Positions 40,864 through 48,092 of a stretch of 64,000 nt of DNA are shown here, one piece after another; within the stretch, counting starts at the first letter, position 1, and every line of letters begins with the position of its first letter. The notes beneath the pieces were generated by a model. It ran no database searches and was not told the DNA's origin. It saw only the letters and a program-made list of their open reading frames with translations. A program made the position numbers and the translations under genes. Source of the stretch: Actinomadura luteofluorescens (GTDB lineage Bacteria; Actinomycetota; Actinomycetes; Streptosporangiales; Streptosporangiaceae); the NCBI RefSeq assembly GCF_013409365.1, contig NZ_JACCBA010000001.1, forward strand, positions 8,122,001-8,186,000, read 5' to 3'.

Positions 40864-41673
40864 TCAGGCGTGCGTACCGGACATCTCCCACGGCACCTGC
40901 GGGAGGACGTCGCCGGTCTCCAGCAGCGACTTGAGGTTCGCCACGACGGCCGGCCACCCCTGGGAGATGCTGCTGAGCGCATCCTCGTCGGGGAGGTTCT
41001 CGTGCGTCACGGTGAGGCGGACGATGTCGTGGTGCGGTTCGATGAGGAAGGTGACGACCGACGCCTCCCCGGGCGATCCGGTGCCGGAGGGGTCCTCGAA
41101 GGTGATGGCCAGGCGCGTCGGCGGCTCGGCTAGCAGCACGCGCCCGACGCCGTCGACCACGCCTGATCCGTCGGAGCGCCGGTGCTCCCAGGACGAGCCC
41201 GGCTGCCAGTCCGAGATGTTGGCGTGTCCCCAGAAGCGCGCCGTCAGATCCGCGTCGGTCAGCGCGTGCCACACCTGCTCCGCGGTGGCGCGGATGTAGG
41301 TGACGTAGACATAGGTCGGGACGGTCGTCGAATCGCCGGTCATGGCGTACTCCTCTGCCTGGGACTTGATGGCGCCGAGCGCTTGCAGGCGGGGCCTGTC
41401 GAACTCCGAGATCCAGCGCTCCTCGATCTCGTGGAGCGGCGCCGGGTTGAGGTAGTGGAGCCGTTCGCGTCCCCGCCTGACGACGGTCACGAGGCCGGCC
41501 CCCACCAGGACGTCGAGATGCTGCGTCGCCGACTGCCGCGCCATGTCCAGCCGCTCGCACAGCTCACGCAGCGTCTGCCCGTTCTGCTCCCGCAACCGGT
41601 CGAGCAGAAGGCGCCGCGTGGGATCGGCCAACGCCTTGAAGACCGGATCCATCCCGCCCGCTTCCGAGTTCAC
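40864..41673 (-). CDS. ArsR-type regulator fused to an SRPBCC (AHSA1-like) domain
   Basis: A 269-residue two-domain protein. Residues 8-95 are an ArsR winged helix (DPVFKALADPTRRLLLDRL, TLRELCERLDMARQSATQHL) without the metal-binding cysteines of metal sensors. Residues 118-260 are an SRPBCC/AHSA1 ligand-binding domain (YVYVTYIRATAEQVWHALTD, FWGHANISDWQPGSSWEH). Usually these are two separate adjacent genes; here they are one protein, suggesting a repressor that senses a hydrophobic ligand directly. The GTG start is probably leaderless: CATAAT ends seven bases upstream, and a perfect 16-base palindrome lies between this -10 and the -35 box. Confidence 0.88.
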   Translation of the reverse strand: MNSEAGGMDPVFKALADPTRRLLLDRLREQNGQTLRELCERLDMARQSATQHLDVLVGAGLVTVVRRGRERLHYLNPAPLHEIEERWISEFDRPRLQALGAIKSQAEEYAMTGDSTTVPTYVYVTYIRATAEQVWHALTDADLTARFWGHANISDWQPGSSWEHRRSDGSGVVDGVGRVLLAEPPTRLAITFEDPSGTGSPGEASVVTFLIEPHHDIVRLTVTHENLPDEDALSSISQGWPAVVANLKSLLETGDVLPQVPWEMSGTHA

Positions 41674-41679
41674 CCGCTC

Positions 41680-41710
41680 ATTATGCAGGTAGCTACCTGC
41701 CTATCGTCAA
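41680..41710 (-). promoter_or_regulatory. Promoter and palindromic operator of the ArsR-SRPBCC gene
   Basis: On the minus strand TTGACG (41710-41705) and CATAAT (41685-41680) are 19 bases apart. Nearly all of the spacer is the perfect palindrome GCAGGTAGCTACCTGC (41685-41700). A repressor dimer bound there would block the polymerase. Autoregulation by the downstream ArsR-type protein is the obvious inference. Confidence 0.65.
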
Positions 41711-41745
41711 GCACGCGTTCGGTGGTCGAGCTGGGACGGGACCAG

Positions 41746-42969
41746 TCAGATGGCCTGGGCGTCTTCGTGGGCGACCGATTCCCCGCGTGGTCGCTGCGCC
41801 CATCGGACGGCCAGTGGCGCCGCCAGGCCCGTCAGGGCGAACAGGGCCCCCACGACGTACCAGCCGGGACGCCCCCACGTGACGCACAGGAGGATGAGGA
41901 GGCCCGGGCCGATGGCCTCGGCGAGTCCGGCGCCCAGGCCGAACACGCCCAGGTACTGGCCCGTGGCGTGGTCCGGCGCGAGGGCGAACGACACTTCGAA
42001 GCCTCCGGCGGAATGCCACAGCTCGCCGAGCGTGTGGACCACGACCGCGGCCATGAGCAGCGTCACGGCGGCCCACGGCGGAGTCCCCGCGGCAAACGAG
42101 ACGAGCGAGCAGGACAGGAGGAAGGCCGCGCCCGCCCGGCGATAGGCGCCGCCGCCGCTGGTGGGGGAGTCGATGCTGCGGCTGGCCCGCACCTGGAAGA
42201 CGATGACCATGACCGTGTTGAGGACCATGGTCCCCGAGACGAGCCAGCGGGGAGCGGTCGTCGCTCCGACCAGCCAGAGCGGCAGGGCGACGGTCAGCAC
42301 CTTGAACTGCACGGCCATGATCCCGTCGATCGCGGTGAGAGCGAGGTAGGGCCGGTCGCGCAAGGCGACCCACCGGGGGCCGTCGGTGACGGGCCTGGGA
42401 GGTGCGTGCGGCAGGAGGCACACCACCGCCGCGGACACCGCGAAGGCTGCCGCGTTGCCGACGACCAGGAGCCGGTAGGCGGTGAGCGTGCCCGCCTGCA
42501 CCGCCCAGCCGGCCAGCACCGCCCCGAGCGAGATGCCGACGTTGGTCACGGCGCGAAGGTAGGCGCGGAACTCCTGCGGCCGGTCCCCGCCGTAGCGGCG
42601 TATCAGGGGGCTGCGTGCCGCGAGCCCAGCCGCCTTGGCCCCGGTGGCCGTGCACACGGCGACTAGGAACAGCCAGAACCGGTCCGCCAGCACGAATCCC
42701 GCCGTCGCCAGCGCTTGGACGACAAGGGTGACCGCGTAGACGCCGCGCGCTCCCCGGGTGTCCGCGAGATGCCCGGCGGCGATGCCCACGGCCAGCGAGA
42801 CGAGCCCGGCGAGCCCGAGCCCGGCCCCGACCTGGCCCGCCGGAAGGCGCACCGCCTCGGTGAAGTACAGAACGCCGGCGGTCAGATAGAGCCCGCTCCC
42901 GACCGTGTAGACGAAGTTCGACGCCGCGATGACGCGCTGCGGCCCGGCAGGGGGCATCAGGTGGGGCAT
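41746..42969 (-). CDS. MFS-family transporter
   Basis: A 407-residue integral membrane protein with about twelve hydrophobic segments and the loop-2/3 motif GHLADTRGARGVY of the major facilitator superfamily (G-x3-D-R-x-G type). It probably exports a small molecule; the substrate is not evident. The ATG at 42969 has a GGAG eleven bases upstream. A promoter can be seen just before it. It is not in an operon with the ArsR-SRPBCC gene, which has its own promoter 70 bases downstream. Confidence 0.88.
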   Translation of the reverse strand: MPHLMPPAGPQRVIAASNFVYTVGSGLYLTAGVLYFTEAVRLPAGQVGAGLGLAGLVSLAVGIAAGHLADTRGARGVYAVTLVVQALATAGFVLADRFWLFLVAVCTATGAKAAGLAARSPLIRRYGGDRPQEFRAYLRAVTNVGISLGAVLAGWAVQAGTLTAYRLLVVGNAAAFAVSAAVVCLLPHAPPRPVTDGPRWVALRDRPYLALTAIDGIMAVQFKVLTVALPLWLVGATTAPRWLVSGTMVLNTVMVIVFQVRASRSIDSPTSGGGAYRRAGAAFLLSCSLVSFAAGTPPWAAVTLLMAAVVVHTLGELWHSAGGFEVSFALAPDHATGQYLGVFGLGAGLAEAIGPGLLILLCVTWGRPGWYVVGALFALTGLAAPLAVRWAQRPRGESVAHEDAQAI

Positions 42970-42995
42970 GGGTCGCCGCACTCCAGGAGCTGAGG

Positions 42996-43024
42996 CATTA
43001 ATTGCGAATATCTTGCAACAACAA
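42996..43024 (-). promoter_or_regulatory. Probable promoter of the MFS gene with imperfect palindrome in the spacer
   Basis: On the minus strand TTGTTG (43024-43019) and TTAATG (43001-42996) are exactly 17 bases apart. The spacer begins with TTGC and ends with GCAA (43002-43018), giving an imperfect palindrome that could bind a regulator. The AT-rich composition stands out locally. Confidence 0.4.
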
Positions 43025-43096
43025 CTCTCTTGCGGGAAGACCTGAAGGTCCGGGTTCATGCCGGAGTGAGTGATCTTGGTAAGGCGTCGGGGGCGG

Positions 43097-43320
43097 TGTA
43101 CTGCGTCCGCAACCACCTGAGCCCCGGCCGGTGACGGCGGGGTCCACCAGGCGTACGGCGGGCTGCTGCGCGACCGTCCGGCGCTCCGCGCACCGATCAC
43201 TAACAGCTGGACGACACGAAACGGGAGATCCGCAGGGCCGTCGCGGCGGGCCTGGACGGCTTCACCGTCGACCTGCTGATCAAGGCGGCCGAGCAGGTCG
43301 ACTCGCCGAATCCCAGGAGC
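43097..43320 (+). pseudogene. Remnant of a GH71-type alpha-1,3-glucanase gene
   Basis: Short peptides typical of actinobacterial family 71 (endo-1,3-alpha-glucanase) proteins can be read in order but in changing frames. They are YCVRNHLSPG (43098 on), then after a frame change GDGGVHQAYGGLLRDRP (from 43131), and after an in-frame TAA-spanning junction near 43200, REIRRAVAAGLDGFTVDLL followed directly by IKAAEQVDS. At the last join the usual intervening residues are missing, implying an internal deletion. There is no start signal and both ends of the normal 400-residue domain are absent. I infer a decayed gene; the family call rests on memory of the motifs, not a search. Confidence 0.55.
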
Positions 43321-43504
43321 GGCAAGGCCACGAGAGGGAAGGGCGGGCATGGCAGTCCCGCGGAGACCTGAAGCCGTGCAAGGCGATGAGCTGGACCCCA
43401 GCCGCCTAAAAGAGTGGCGTGTACCGAAGCCGCCACGGGCCTCAAGGCACAAACAGAGCCCCAGCCCCGCACACAGGGGGCGTGGGGGACGGAGTCCCCC
43501 ACAT

Positions 43505-43667
43505 CGGGGGTCTGGGGTCGCCCCCCAGGAAAGCATTGCGGGCCACCGGGAAGGCGGCAGAGGCGCCGAACATGATGGCCCCGACTCGGGGGTCTGGGGG
43601 TCGCCCCCCAGGAAAGCATTGCGGGCTGCCGGGGAGGGCGCGAAGCGCCGACCATGACAGCCCGACT
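43505..43667. repeat. Two tandem copies of an 82-base hairpin-forming repeat
   Basis: Two copies (43505-43585 and 43586-43667) are about 85 percent identical by eye. Each contains a G-run/C-run palindrome (CTGGGGGTCGCCCCCCAG type), the word AGGAAAGCATTGCGGG, and a second hairpin near its end. A further hairpin, GTGGGGGAC with its complement, lies at 43480-43500. They follow the tRNA operon in its direction of transcription, so they may act as terminators or be dispersed genomic repeats. Confidence 0.6.
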
Positions 43668-43669
43668 CG

Positions 43670-43741
43670 TGGGCGATACTGGGATTGAACCAGTGGCCTC
43701 TACCGTGTCAAGGTAGCGCTCTCCCACTGAGCTAATCGCCC
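43670..43741 (-). tRNA. tRNA-Val (GAC)
   Basis: The minus strand folds into a complete cloverleaf: acceptor GGGCGAT/ATCGCCC, D-arm AGCTCAGTGGGAGAGC, anticodon stem CTACC/GGTAG with loop TTGACAC (anticodon GAC), and T-arm with GGTTCAATCC. CCA is not encoded. It is the last gene of a three-tRNA operon. Confidence 0.95.
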
Positions 43742-43774
43742 GGGTCCGTCGCCTCCGGGGGGAGGTACGGGTTG

Positions 43775-43845
43775 AGGTGGAGACGGGATTTGAACCCGTG
43801 TACACGGCTTTGCAGGCCGTTGCCTCGCCTCTCGGCCACTCCACC
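43775..43845 (-). tRNA. tRNA-Cys (GCA)
   Basis: Complete cloverleaf on the minus strand: acceptor GGTGGAG/CTCCACC, anticodon stem ACGGC/GCCGT around loop CTGCAAA (anticodon GCA), and T-loop GGTTCAAATCC. CCA is not encoded. It lies 33 bases before tRNA-Val. Confidence 0.95.
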
Positions 43846-43883
43846 AGAAGGAGACCTTCTGGTCATAGCCTGAGGCCCCTCAG

Positions 43884-43955
43884 AGCGGAAGACGGGATTT
43901 GAACCCGCGACCCTCACCTTGGCAAGGTGATGCTCTACCCCTGAGCCACTTCCGC
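43884..43955 (-). tRNA. tRNA-Gly (GCC)
   Basis: Complete cloverleaf on the minus strand: acceptor GCGGAAG with its complement CTTCCGC, anticodon stem TCACC/GGTGA around loop TTGCCAA (anticodon GCC), and T-loop GGTTCAAATCC. It is the first gene of the Gly-Cys-Val operon, an order common in actinomycetes. Confidence 0.95.
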
Positions 43956-43979
43956 TTGCGCCCTTCGGCGACGGGGAAA

Positions 43980-44009
43980 ACATTAGCGCGTCCTGGGCGG
44001 TGACGCGAA
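43980..44009 (-). promoter_or_regulatory. Probable promoter of the tRNA Gly-Cys-Val operon
   Basis: On the minus strand TTCGCG (44009-44004) and TAATGT (43985-43980) are 18 bases apart, placing the start site about 20 bases before tRNA-Gly. The region is shared with the divergent regulator gene at 44083. Confidence 0.45.
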
Positions 44010-44082
44010 CCGGTTTGCGCGGTGGTGCGGTGCGGGGATGCTTCGGCGCTGGTCGAAGGGTGGGTCGCCTAGGCTCGGTGGC

Positions 44083-44787
44083 ATGGGCTCGGAACAGGTC
44101 GTGAGTGTGGATTTCGCGCCGGTCGCGGCTCTGCTCGCGGACCGGGCGCGGGCCGCGATGCTGACGGCGCTGCTGGACGGGCGGCCGCTCGCGGCGGGGG
44201 AGCTGGCGAGGACGGCCGGGGTGAGCGCCCAGACGGCGAGCGCGCATCTGTCGCGGCTGCTGGACGGCGGGTTCGTGACGGTCGTCAAGCAGGGGCGGCA
44301 CCGGTACTACCGGTTGCGGGGGAGCGAGGTCGCCCAGGTGATCGAGGCGTTGTCGCGGATCAGCCCGCCGGTGCGGGTGAACAGCCTGCGGCAGTCGCGG
44401 GACGCGCGGCGCCTGCACGAGGCGCGGACGTGCTACGACCATCTCGCGGGCATCGCCGGGGTGGCGCTGTTCGCGGCGCTGGTGGACGGCGGCCTGATCG
44501 AGGCGGCGGGCGGCGACGCCTACGAGGTGACGGAGAAGGGCGAGGAGCGTCTCGGGGCGCTGGGCCTGGATCTCGAGGCGTTGCGGAGCGCGCGGCGGAG
44601 GTTCGCGTGGCAGTGCCTCGACTGGACGGAGCGGCGGCCGCACCTGAACGGGGCTCTCGGGAAGGCGCTCACCAGCCGGATGATCGAGCTCGGCTGGTTC
44701 GAGCGCGGCAGTACGCGGCGGGCGCTGGTGGTGACCGAGGCGGGGCTGGCGGGCCTGTCCGATTCGTTCGGGTGCGTGCTGGGGTGA
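44083..44787 (+). CDS. ArsR-like winged-helix transcriptional regulator
   Basis: A 234-residue protein with an ArsR-like winged helix at residues 5-95 (VAALLADRARAAMLTALLDG, GELARTAGVSAQTASAHLSRL, wing KQGRHRYYRL). A longer C-terminal half holds a second winged-helix-like segment (DAYEVTEKGEERLGALG). It lacks metal-sensor cysteines in the recognition helix. The ATG at 44083 has no ribosome binding site but lies eight bases after TAGGCT, indicating a leaderless message; an upstream frame from 44038 is less likely. Its stop overlaps the GTG of pabB, so it could be cotranscribed with the folate genes, although a regulatory link is unproven. Confidence 0.85.
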   Translation: MGSEQVVSVDFAPVAALLADRARAAMLTALLDGRPLAAGELARTAGVSAQTASAHLSRLLDGGFVTVVKQGRHRYYRLRGSEVAQVIEALSRISPPVRVNSLRQSRDARRLHEARTCYDHLAGIAGVALFAALVDGGLIEAAGGDAYEVTEKGEERLGALGLDLEALRSARRRFAWQCLDWTERRPHLNGALGKALTSRMIELGWFERGSTRRALVVTEAGLAGLSDSFGCVLG

Positions 44788-45800
44788 GCTTCGCCTATGC
44801 CGGGGGGCTGCTGGCCACCGGGCTCGCGGATGTGACGTCCGACCTGGGGGCGCTGGATTCGCGCGGCTGGTGGGCGGTCGTGGTGACCTACGAGGGGGCG
44901 GTCACGTGCGCCCGGTTCGAGACGGTGAGGCCCGCGCCGCATCCGGGGGGCGCGTGGGCCGGGCCAGGGGGGTGGACGAGTTCGCTCGACGAGGCCGCCT
45001 ACGTCGCGGGGGTCGAGCGCATCCGCGGGGCGATCGCCGACGGTGTCGTCTACCAGGCCAATCTCTGCCGTGTGCTGTCCGCGGAGTTGCCGGTCGGCGC
45101 CGACATCGCCGGGCTGGGGGCGAGGCTCGCGGAGCGCCATCCGGCGCCCTACGCGATGACGCTCAGGGTGCCGGGCCTGGAGGTCGCCTCCGCCTCGCCC
45201 GAGCTGTACCTGCGGCGGGACGGCCGAGTGGTCGAGTCGCGTCCGATCAAGGGGACCGGGCGGACGGCGGACGACCTGCTGCCCAAGGACCGCGCCGAGA
45301 ACGTGATGATCGTCGACCTGGTCCGCAACGATCTCGGACGGGTCGCGGAGACCGGTTCGGTGAGCGTGCCCGAGCTGTGCGCGCTGGAGGAGCATCCCGG
45401 GCTCGTCCATCTGGTGTCGTCGGTGCGGGCGCGGCTGGCGGGGGGAGGCTGGCCGGAGCTGATCGCCGCGACGTTTCCTCCGGGTTCGGTGACGGGCGCC
45501 CCGAAGTCGAGCGCGCTGAGCCTGCTGGAAGAGCTCGAACCCGTCCCCCGGGGGCCGTACTGTGGGGCCATCGGCTGGGTGGACGCGGACTCCCGGCGCG
45601 GCGCCCTCGCCGTGGGCATACGGACGTTCTGGGCGCTGGACGGCGTGCTGCGGTTCGGGACCGGCGCCGGCATCACCTGGGGGTCCGATCCACATCGCGA
45701 GTGGCGCGAGACCGAGCTGAAGGCGGCTCGGCTATTGGAGGTGGCTTCCGGTGACGGAGCAGGCCAGGATCTGGCTGAACGGGGAACTGCTCGACCCTGA
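44784..45800 (+). CDS. pabB: Aminodeoxychorismate synthase component I
   Basis: A 338-residue chorismate-binding enzyme that converts chorismate plus ammonia to 4-amino-4-deoxychorismate in folate synthesis. The diagnostic SRPIKGTGRT carries the Lys of PabB enzymes where TrpE has Ala. DLVRNDLGRV, FPPGSVTGAPK and GPYCGAIGW complete the active site. It is shorter than E. coli PabB because the N-terminal domain is reduced. The GTG start overlaps the regulator's stop (GTGA). No glutamine amidotransferase gene (pabA) is adjacent, so ammonia must come from a subunit encoded elsewhere. It overlaps pabC by 50 bases. Confidence 0.92.
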   Translation: MSFAYAGGLLATGLADVTSDLGALDSRGWWAVVVTYEGAVTCARFETVRPAPHPGGAWAGPGGWTSSLDEAAYVAGVERIRGAIADGVVYQANLCRVLSAELPVGADIAGLGARLAERHPAPYAMTLRVPGLEVASASPELYLRRDGRVVESRPIKGTGRTADDLLPKDRAENVMIVDLVRNDLGRVAETGSVSVPELCALEEHPGLVHLVSSVRARLAGGGWPELIAATFPPGSVTGAPKSSALSLLEELEPVPRGPYCGAIGWVDADSRRGALAVGIRTFWALDGVLRFGTGAGITWGSDPHREWRETELKAARLLEVASGDGAGQDLAERGTARP

Positions 45801-46587
45801 GCGGGCGGTGGTGTCGGTCTTCGACCACGGCATGCTCGTCGGGGACGGGATCTTCGAGACCGTGAAGGCGGCGAACGGGGAGCCGTTCGCGCTGACCCGG
45901 CATCTGCGGCGGCTGGCCCGGTCGGCGGCCGGACTCGGGCTGCCCGAGCCCGACCACGACGCTCTCGCGCAGGGCACGCTGGAGGTGCTCGCGGCCGCCC
46001 CGAAGTGGCCGCTGGCCCGCATACGCATCACCTACACGAGCGGCCCGGGGCCGCTCGGCTCCGCGCGCGGCGACGCGGGCCCGACCGTGTCGATCATCGC
46101 CGGCCCGCAGGCCCCGTTCCCGGCGACGGCGGACGTGACGATCGTGCCGTGGCCGCGCAACGAGCGGGGCGCCCTGTCGGGTCTCAAGACCACGTCCTAC
46201 GCGGAGAACGCGCTGGCGCTGGCCTACGCCGGCGAGCGCGGCGGCGGCGAGGCGATCTTCGCCAACACCGCCGGGAACCTGTGCGAGGGGACGGGGAGCA
46301 ACATCTTCCTCGTGCTCGGCGGGCGGCTCGTCACGCCGCCGCTGGCGTCCGGCTGCCTGGCCGGGGTGACGCGCGCGCTGACGCTGGAGTGGTGCGGCGG
46401 CGAGGAGGAGGACGTCGCGCTGGACGACCTGTACCGGGCGGACGAGGCGTTCCTGACGTCGACGACCCGCGACGTCCAGCCGATCCGGGCCGTGGACGGG
46501 ACGATCCTCCCGGCGGCCCCCGGCCCGATCACGGCGAAGGCCATGGAGGCGTTCGCGGCCCGGTCCGCCGAGCTGATGGACCCCTGA
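45751..46587 (+). CDS. pabC: Aminodeoxychorismate lyase (class IV aminotransferase fold)
   Basis: A 278-residue PLP enzyme of the fold-type IV group (PabC, branched-chain and D-amino-acid transaminases). Its place after pabB supports 4-amino-4-deoxychorismate lyase, which releases p-aminobenzoate and pyruvate. Motifs are VFDHGMLVGDGIFETVKA near residue 22, the PLP lysine in SGLKTTSYAENALA near 145, GEAIFANTAGNLCEGTGSNIFLV near 165, and EAFLTSTTRDVQPI near 230. A GGAGG site lies about nine bases before the GTG. The 50-base overlap with pabB indicates coupled translation. Confidence 0.9.
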   Translation: MTEQARIWLNGELLDPERAVVSVFDHGMLVGDGIFETVKAANGEPFALTRHLRRLARSAAGLGLPEPDHDALAQGTLEVLAAAPKWPLARIRITYTSGPGPLGSARGDAGPTVSIIAGPQAPFPATADVTIVPWPRNERGALSGLKTTSYAENALALAYAGERGGGEAIFANTAGNLCEGTGSNIFLVLGGRLVTPPLASGCLAGVTRALTLEWCGGEEEDVALDDLYRADEAFLTSTTRDVQPIRAVDGTILPAAPGPITAKAMEAFAARSAELMDP

Positions 46588-46613
46588 ACCAGAAAAACGA
46601 TCTCCGAGTCTTT

Positions 46614-46643
46614 ACGTGATCGAATTCTTCGTTCACGTTATGT
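46614..46643. promoter_or_regulatory. Inverted repeat in the promoter region of the mannoside operon
   Basis: ACGTGA (46614-46619) and TCACGT (46633-46638) form a perfect six-base inverted repeat with a 13-base AT-rich spacer containing GAATTC. It is followed at once by TTATGT (46638-46643), a plausible -10 box 25 bases before the first ATG of the operon. The arrangement looks like an operator covering a promoter; the regulator is not encoded next to it. Confidence 0.45.
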
Positions 46644-46667
46644 GGTGACGCTTGTAGGAGGTCACCC

Positions 46668-48092
46668 ATGGTCTTCTCCAGTAGGGACTTCTCCAGGAGG
46701 CGGATCGGCGCGGCGGCCGCGCTCGCACTGGCGGGCGCGGCGCTCGCCGGGTGCGGCGGCGGTTCCCCGGCGGACCCCGACCGGGGCAAGGACGCCAAGA
46801 GCTTCTCCCTGACGATCACCCGCAACGCCATCGCGGGCGGTAAGAACACCGAAGAGGCCGAGTGGATCACCAGGACGCTGATCCCGAAGTTCGTCGCCGC
46901 GCAGAAGGCCAAGGGCGTGACGGCGAAGGTGTCGTTCCGCGGCCAGGGCGTGGACGACGAGGTGTACAAGACGAAGCTGGCGCTCGACCTGAAGTCGCGC
47001 TCCGGTGCCGACATCATGGACATCGACGGCATCTGGGTCGGCGAGTTCGCCCAGGCCGGCTACATCCTGCCGCTCTCGAAGGCGGTCGGCGCCCCCGCCG
47101 GCGCCTGGGAGGGCTGGTCGCGGATCCCCGGCTCGGTCCAGCGGCTGGCGACGTTCGAGGGCGAGCGGTACGGCGTCCCGCCCGCGACCGACGGCCGCCT
47201 CATCTTCTTCAACCGGAAGCTGTTCGCGCGGGCCGGCCTGCCCGCCGGCTGGCAGCCGAAGAGCTGGCAGGAGATCATCGAGGCGGGCCGCGCCCTGAAG
47301 AAGCTTCCCGGCGTGACCCCGATCCAGCTGAACGCGGGCACCGCGATGGGCGAGGCCACCAGCATGCAGGGGGCGCTCCCGCTGCTGGCCGGGGCGGGCG
47401 CGGAGATCTGGGCGGACGGCAAGTGGACGGGCGGCGGCCAGGCGCTCAAGCAGGTCCTCGGCCTGTACGCGCAGGTCTACGGCCGTGAGGGCCTCGGCGA
47501 TCCCAAGCTCCAGCAGGAGGCCAAGGGGCGCGACAAGTCGTTCGAGGAGTTCGCCGCCGGCAAGATCGGCATCCTGTTCGAGGGCGACTACTTCTGGCGG
47601 GACGTCCTCAACCCGAAGACCGGCGTCGCGAAGATGGCCACCCGCGACCAGGACGTCGGCTACGCGCTGATCCCCGCCGCCTCCCAGGGCCGGGGCCTGC
47701 GCGGGCAGTCGTTCGTGAGCATGTCGGGCGGCTCGGTGACCGTCCTCAACCCGAACACGAAGTTCCCGCAGCAGGCGTTCGAGCTGCTGGCCTTCATGAA
47801 CTCCCCGGAGATGGTCAAGGCGCGGACGGCCGGCACCCCCGAGATCACGTCCCGGACGGACGTGAACAAGGAGATCCTCGCGAACGACCCGTTCCTGACG
47901 TTCGTGTCGGAGAAGGTGCTGCCCGTCACCTCGTACCGGCCGGGGCTCTCCGCCTATCCGCAGGTGTCGACGGCCTTGCAGGAGGCCACGGCGAGCGTGG
48001 TGGCGGGCAGGAGCCCGGACCAGGCCGCCGCCGAGTACGCGAAGAAGCTGGAGGGGATCGCCGGTGGCGCCGCCCACGTCGCCCCGCGCTGA
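46668..48092 (+). CDS. ABC transporter substrate-binding lipoprotein (mannoside operon)
   Basis: A 474-residue family 1 solute-binding protein, first gene of a six-gene operon. An RR-containing N-terminus and lipobox LAGC (Cys near residue 29) mark an exported lipoprotein. The core has DIMDIDGIWVGEFAQAGYIL near residue 110, the cleft segment YGVPPATDGRLIFFNRKLF near 168, and FEGDYFWRDVLNP near 303. AGGAGG lies eight bases before the ATG. It differs clearly from the solute-binding protein of the amino-sugar locus. The ligand is unknown; the downstream alpha-mannosidase suggests a mannose-containing compound. Confidence 0.92.
   Translation: MVFSSRDFSRRRIGAAAALALAGAALAGCGGGSPADPDRGKDAKSFSLTITRNAIAGGKNTEEAEWITRTLIPKFVAAQKAKGVTAKVSFRGQGVDDEVYKTKLALDLKSRSGADIMDIDGIWVGEFAQAGYILPLSKAVGAPAGAWEGWSRIPGSVQRLATFEGERYGVPPATDGRLIFFNRKLFARAGLPAGWQPKSWQEIIEAGRALKKLPGVTPIQLNAGTAMGEATSMQGALPLLAGAGAEIWADGKWTGGGQALKQVLGLYAQVYGREGLGDPKLQQEAKGRDKSFEEFAAGKIGILFEGDYFWRDVLNPKTGVAKMATRDQDVGYALIPAASQGRGLRGQSFVSMSGGSVTVLNPNTKFPQQAFELLAFMNSPEMVKARTAGTPEITSRTDVNKEILANDPFLTFVSEKVLPVTSYRPGLSAYPQVSTALQEATASVVAGRSPDQAAAEYAKKLEGIAGGAAHVAPR

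Noticed and set aside
43131..43409. Open frame of 92 codons in the MFS-tRNA gap
   Set aside because: It reads the GH71 remnant in the wrong frame; the recognisable peptides lie in other frames.
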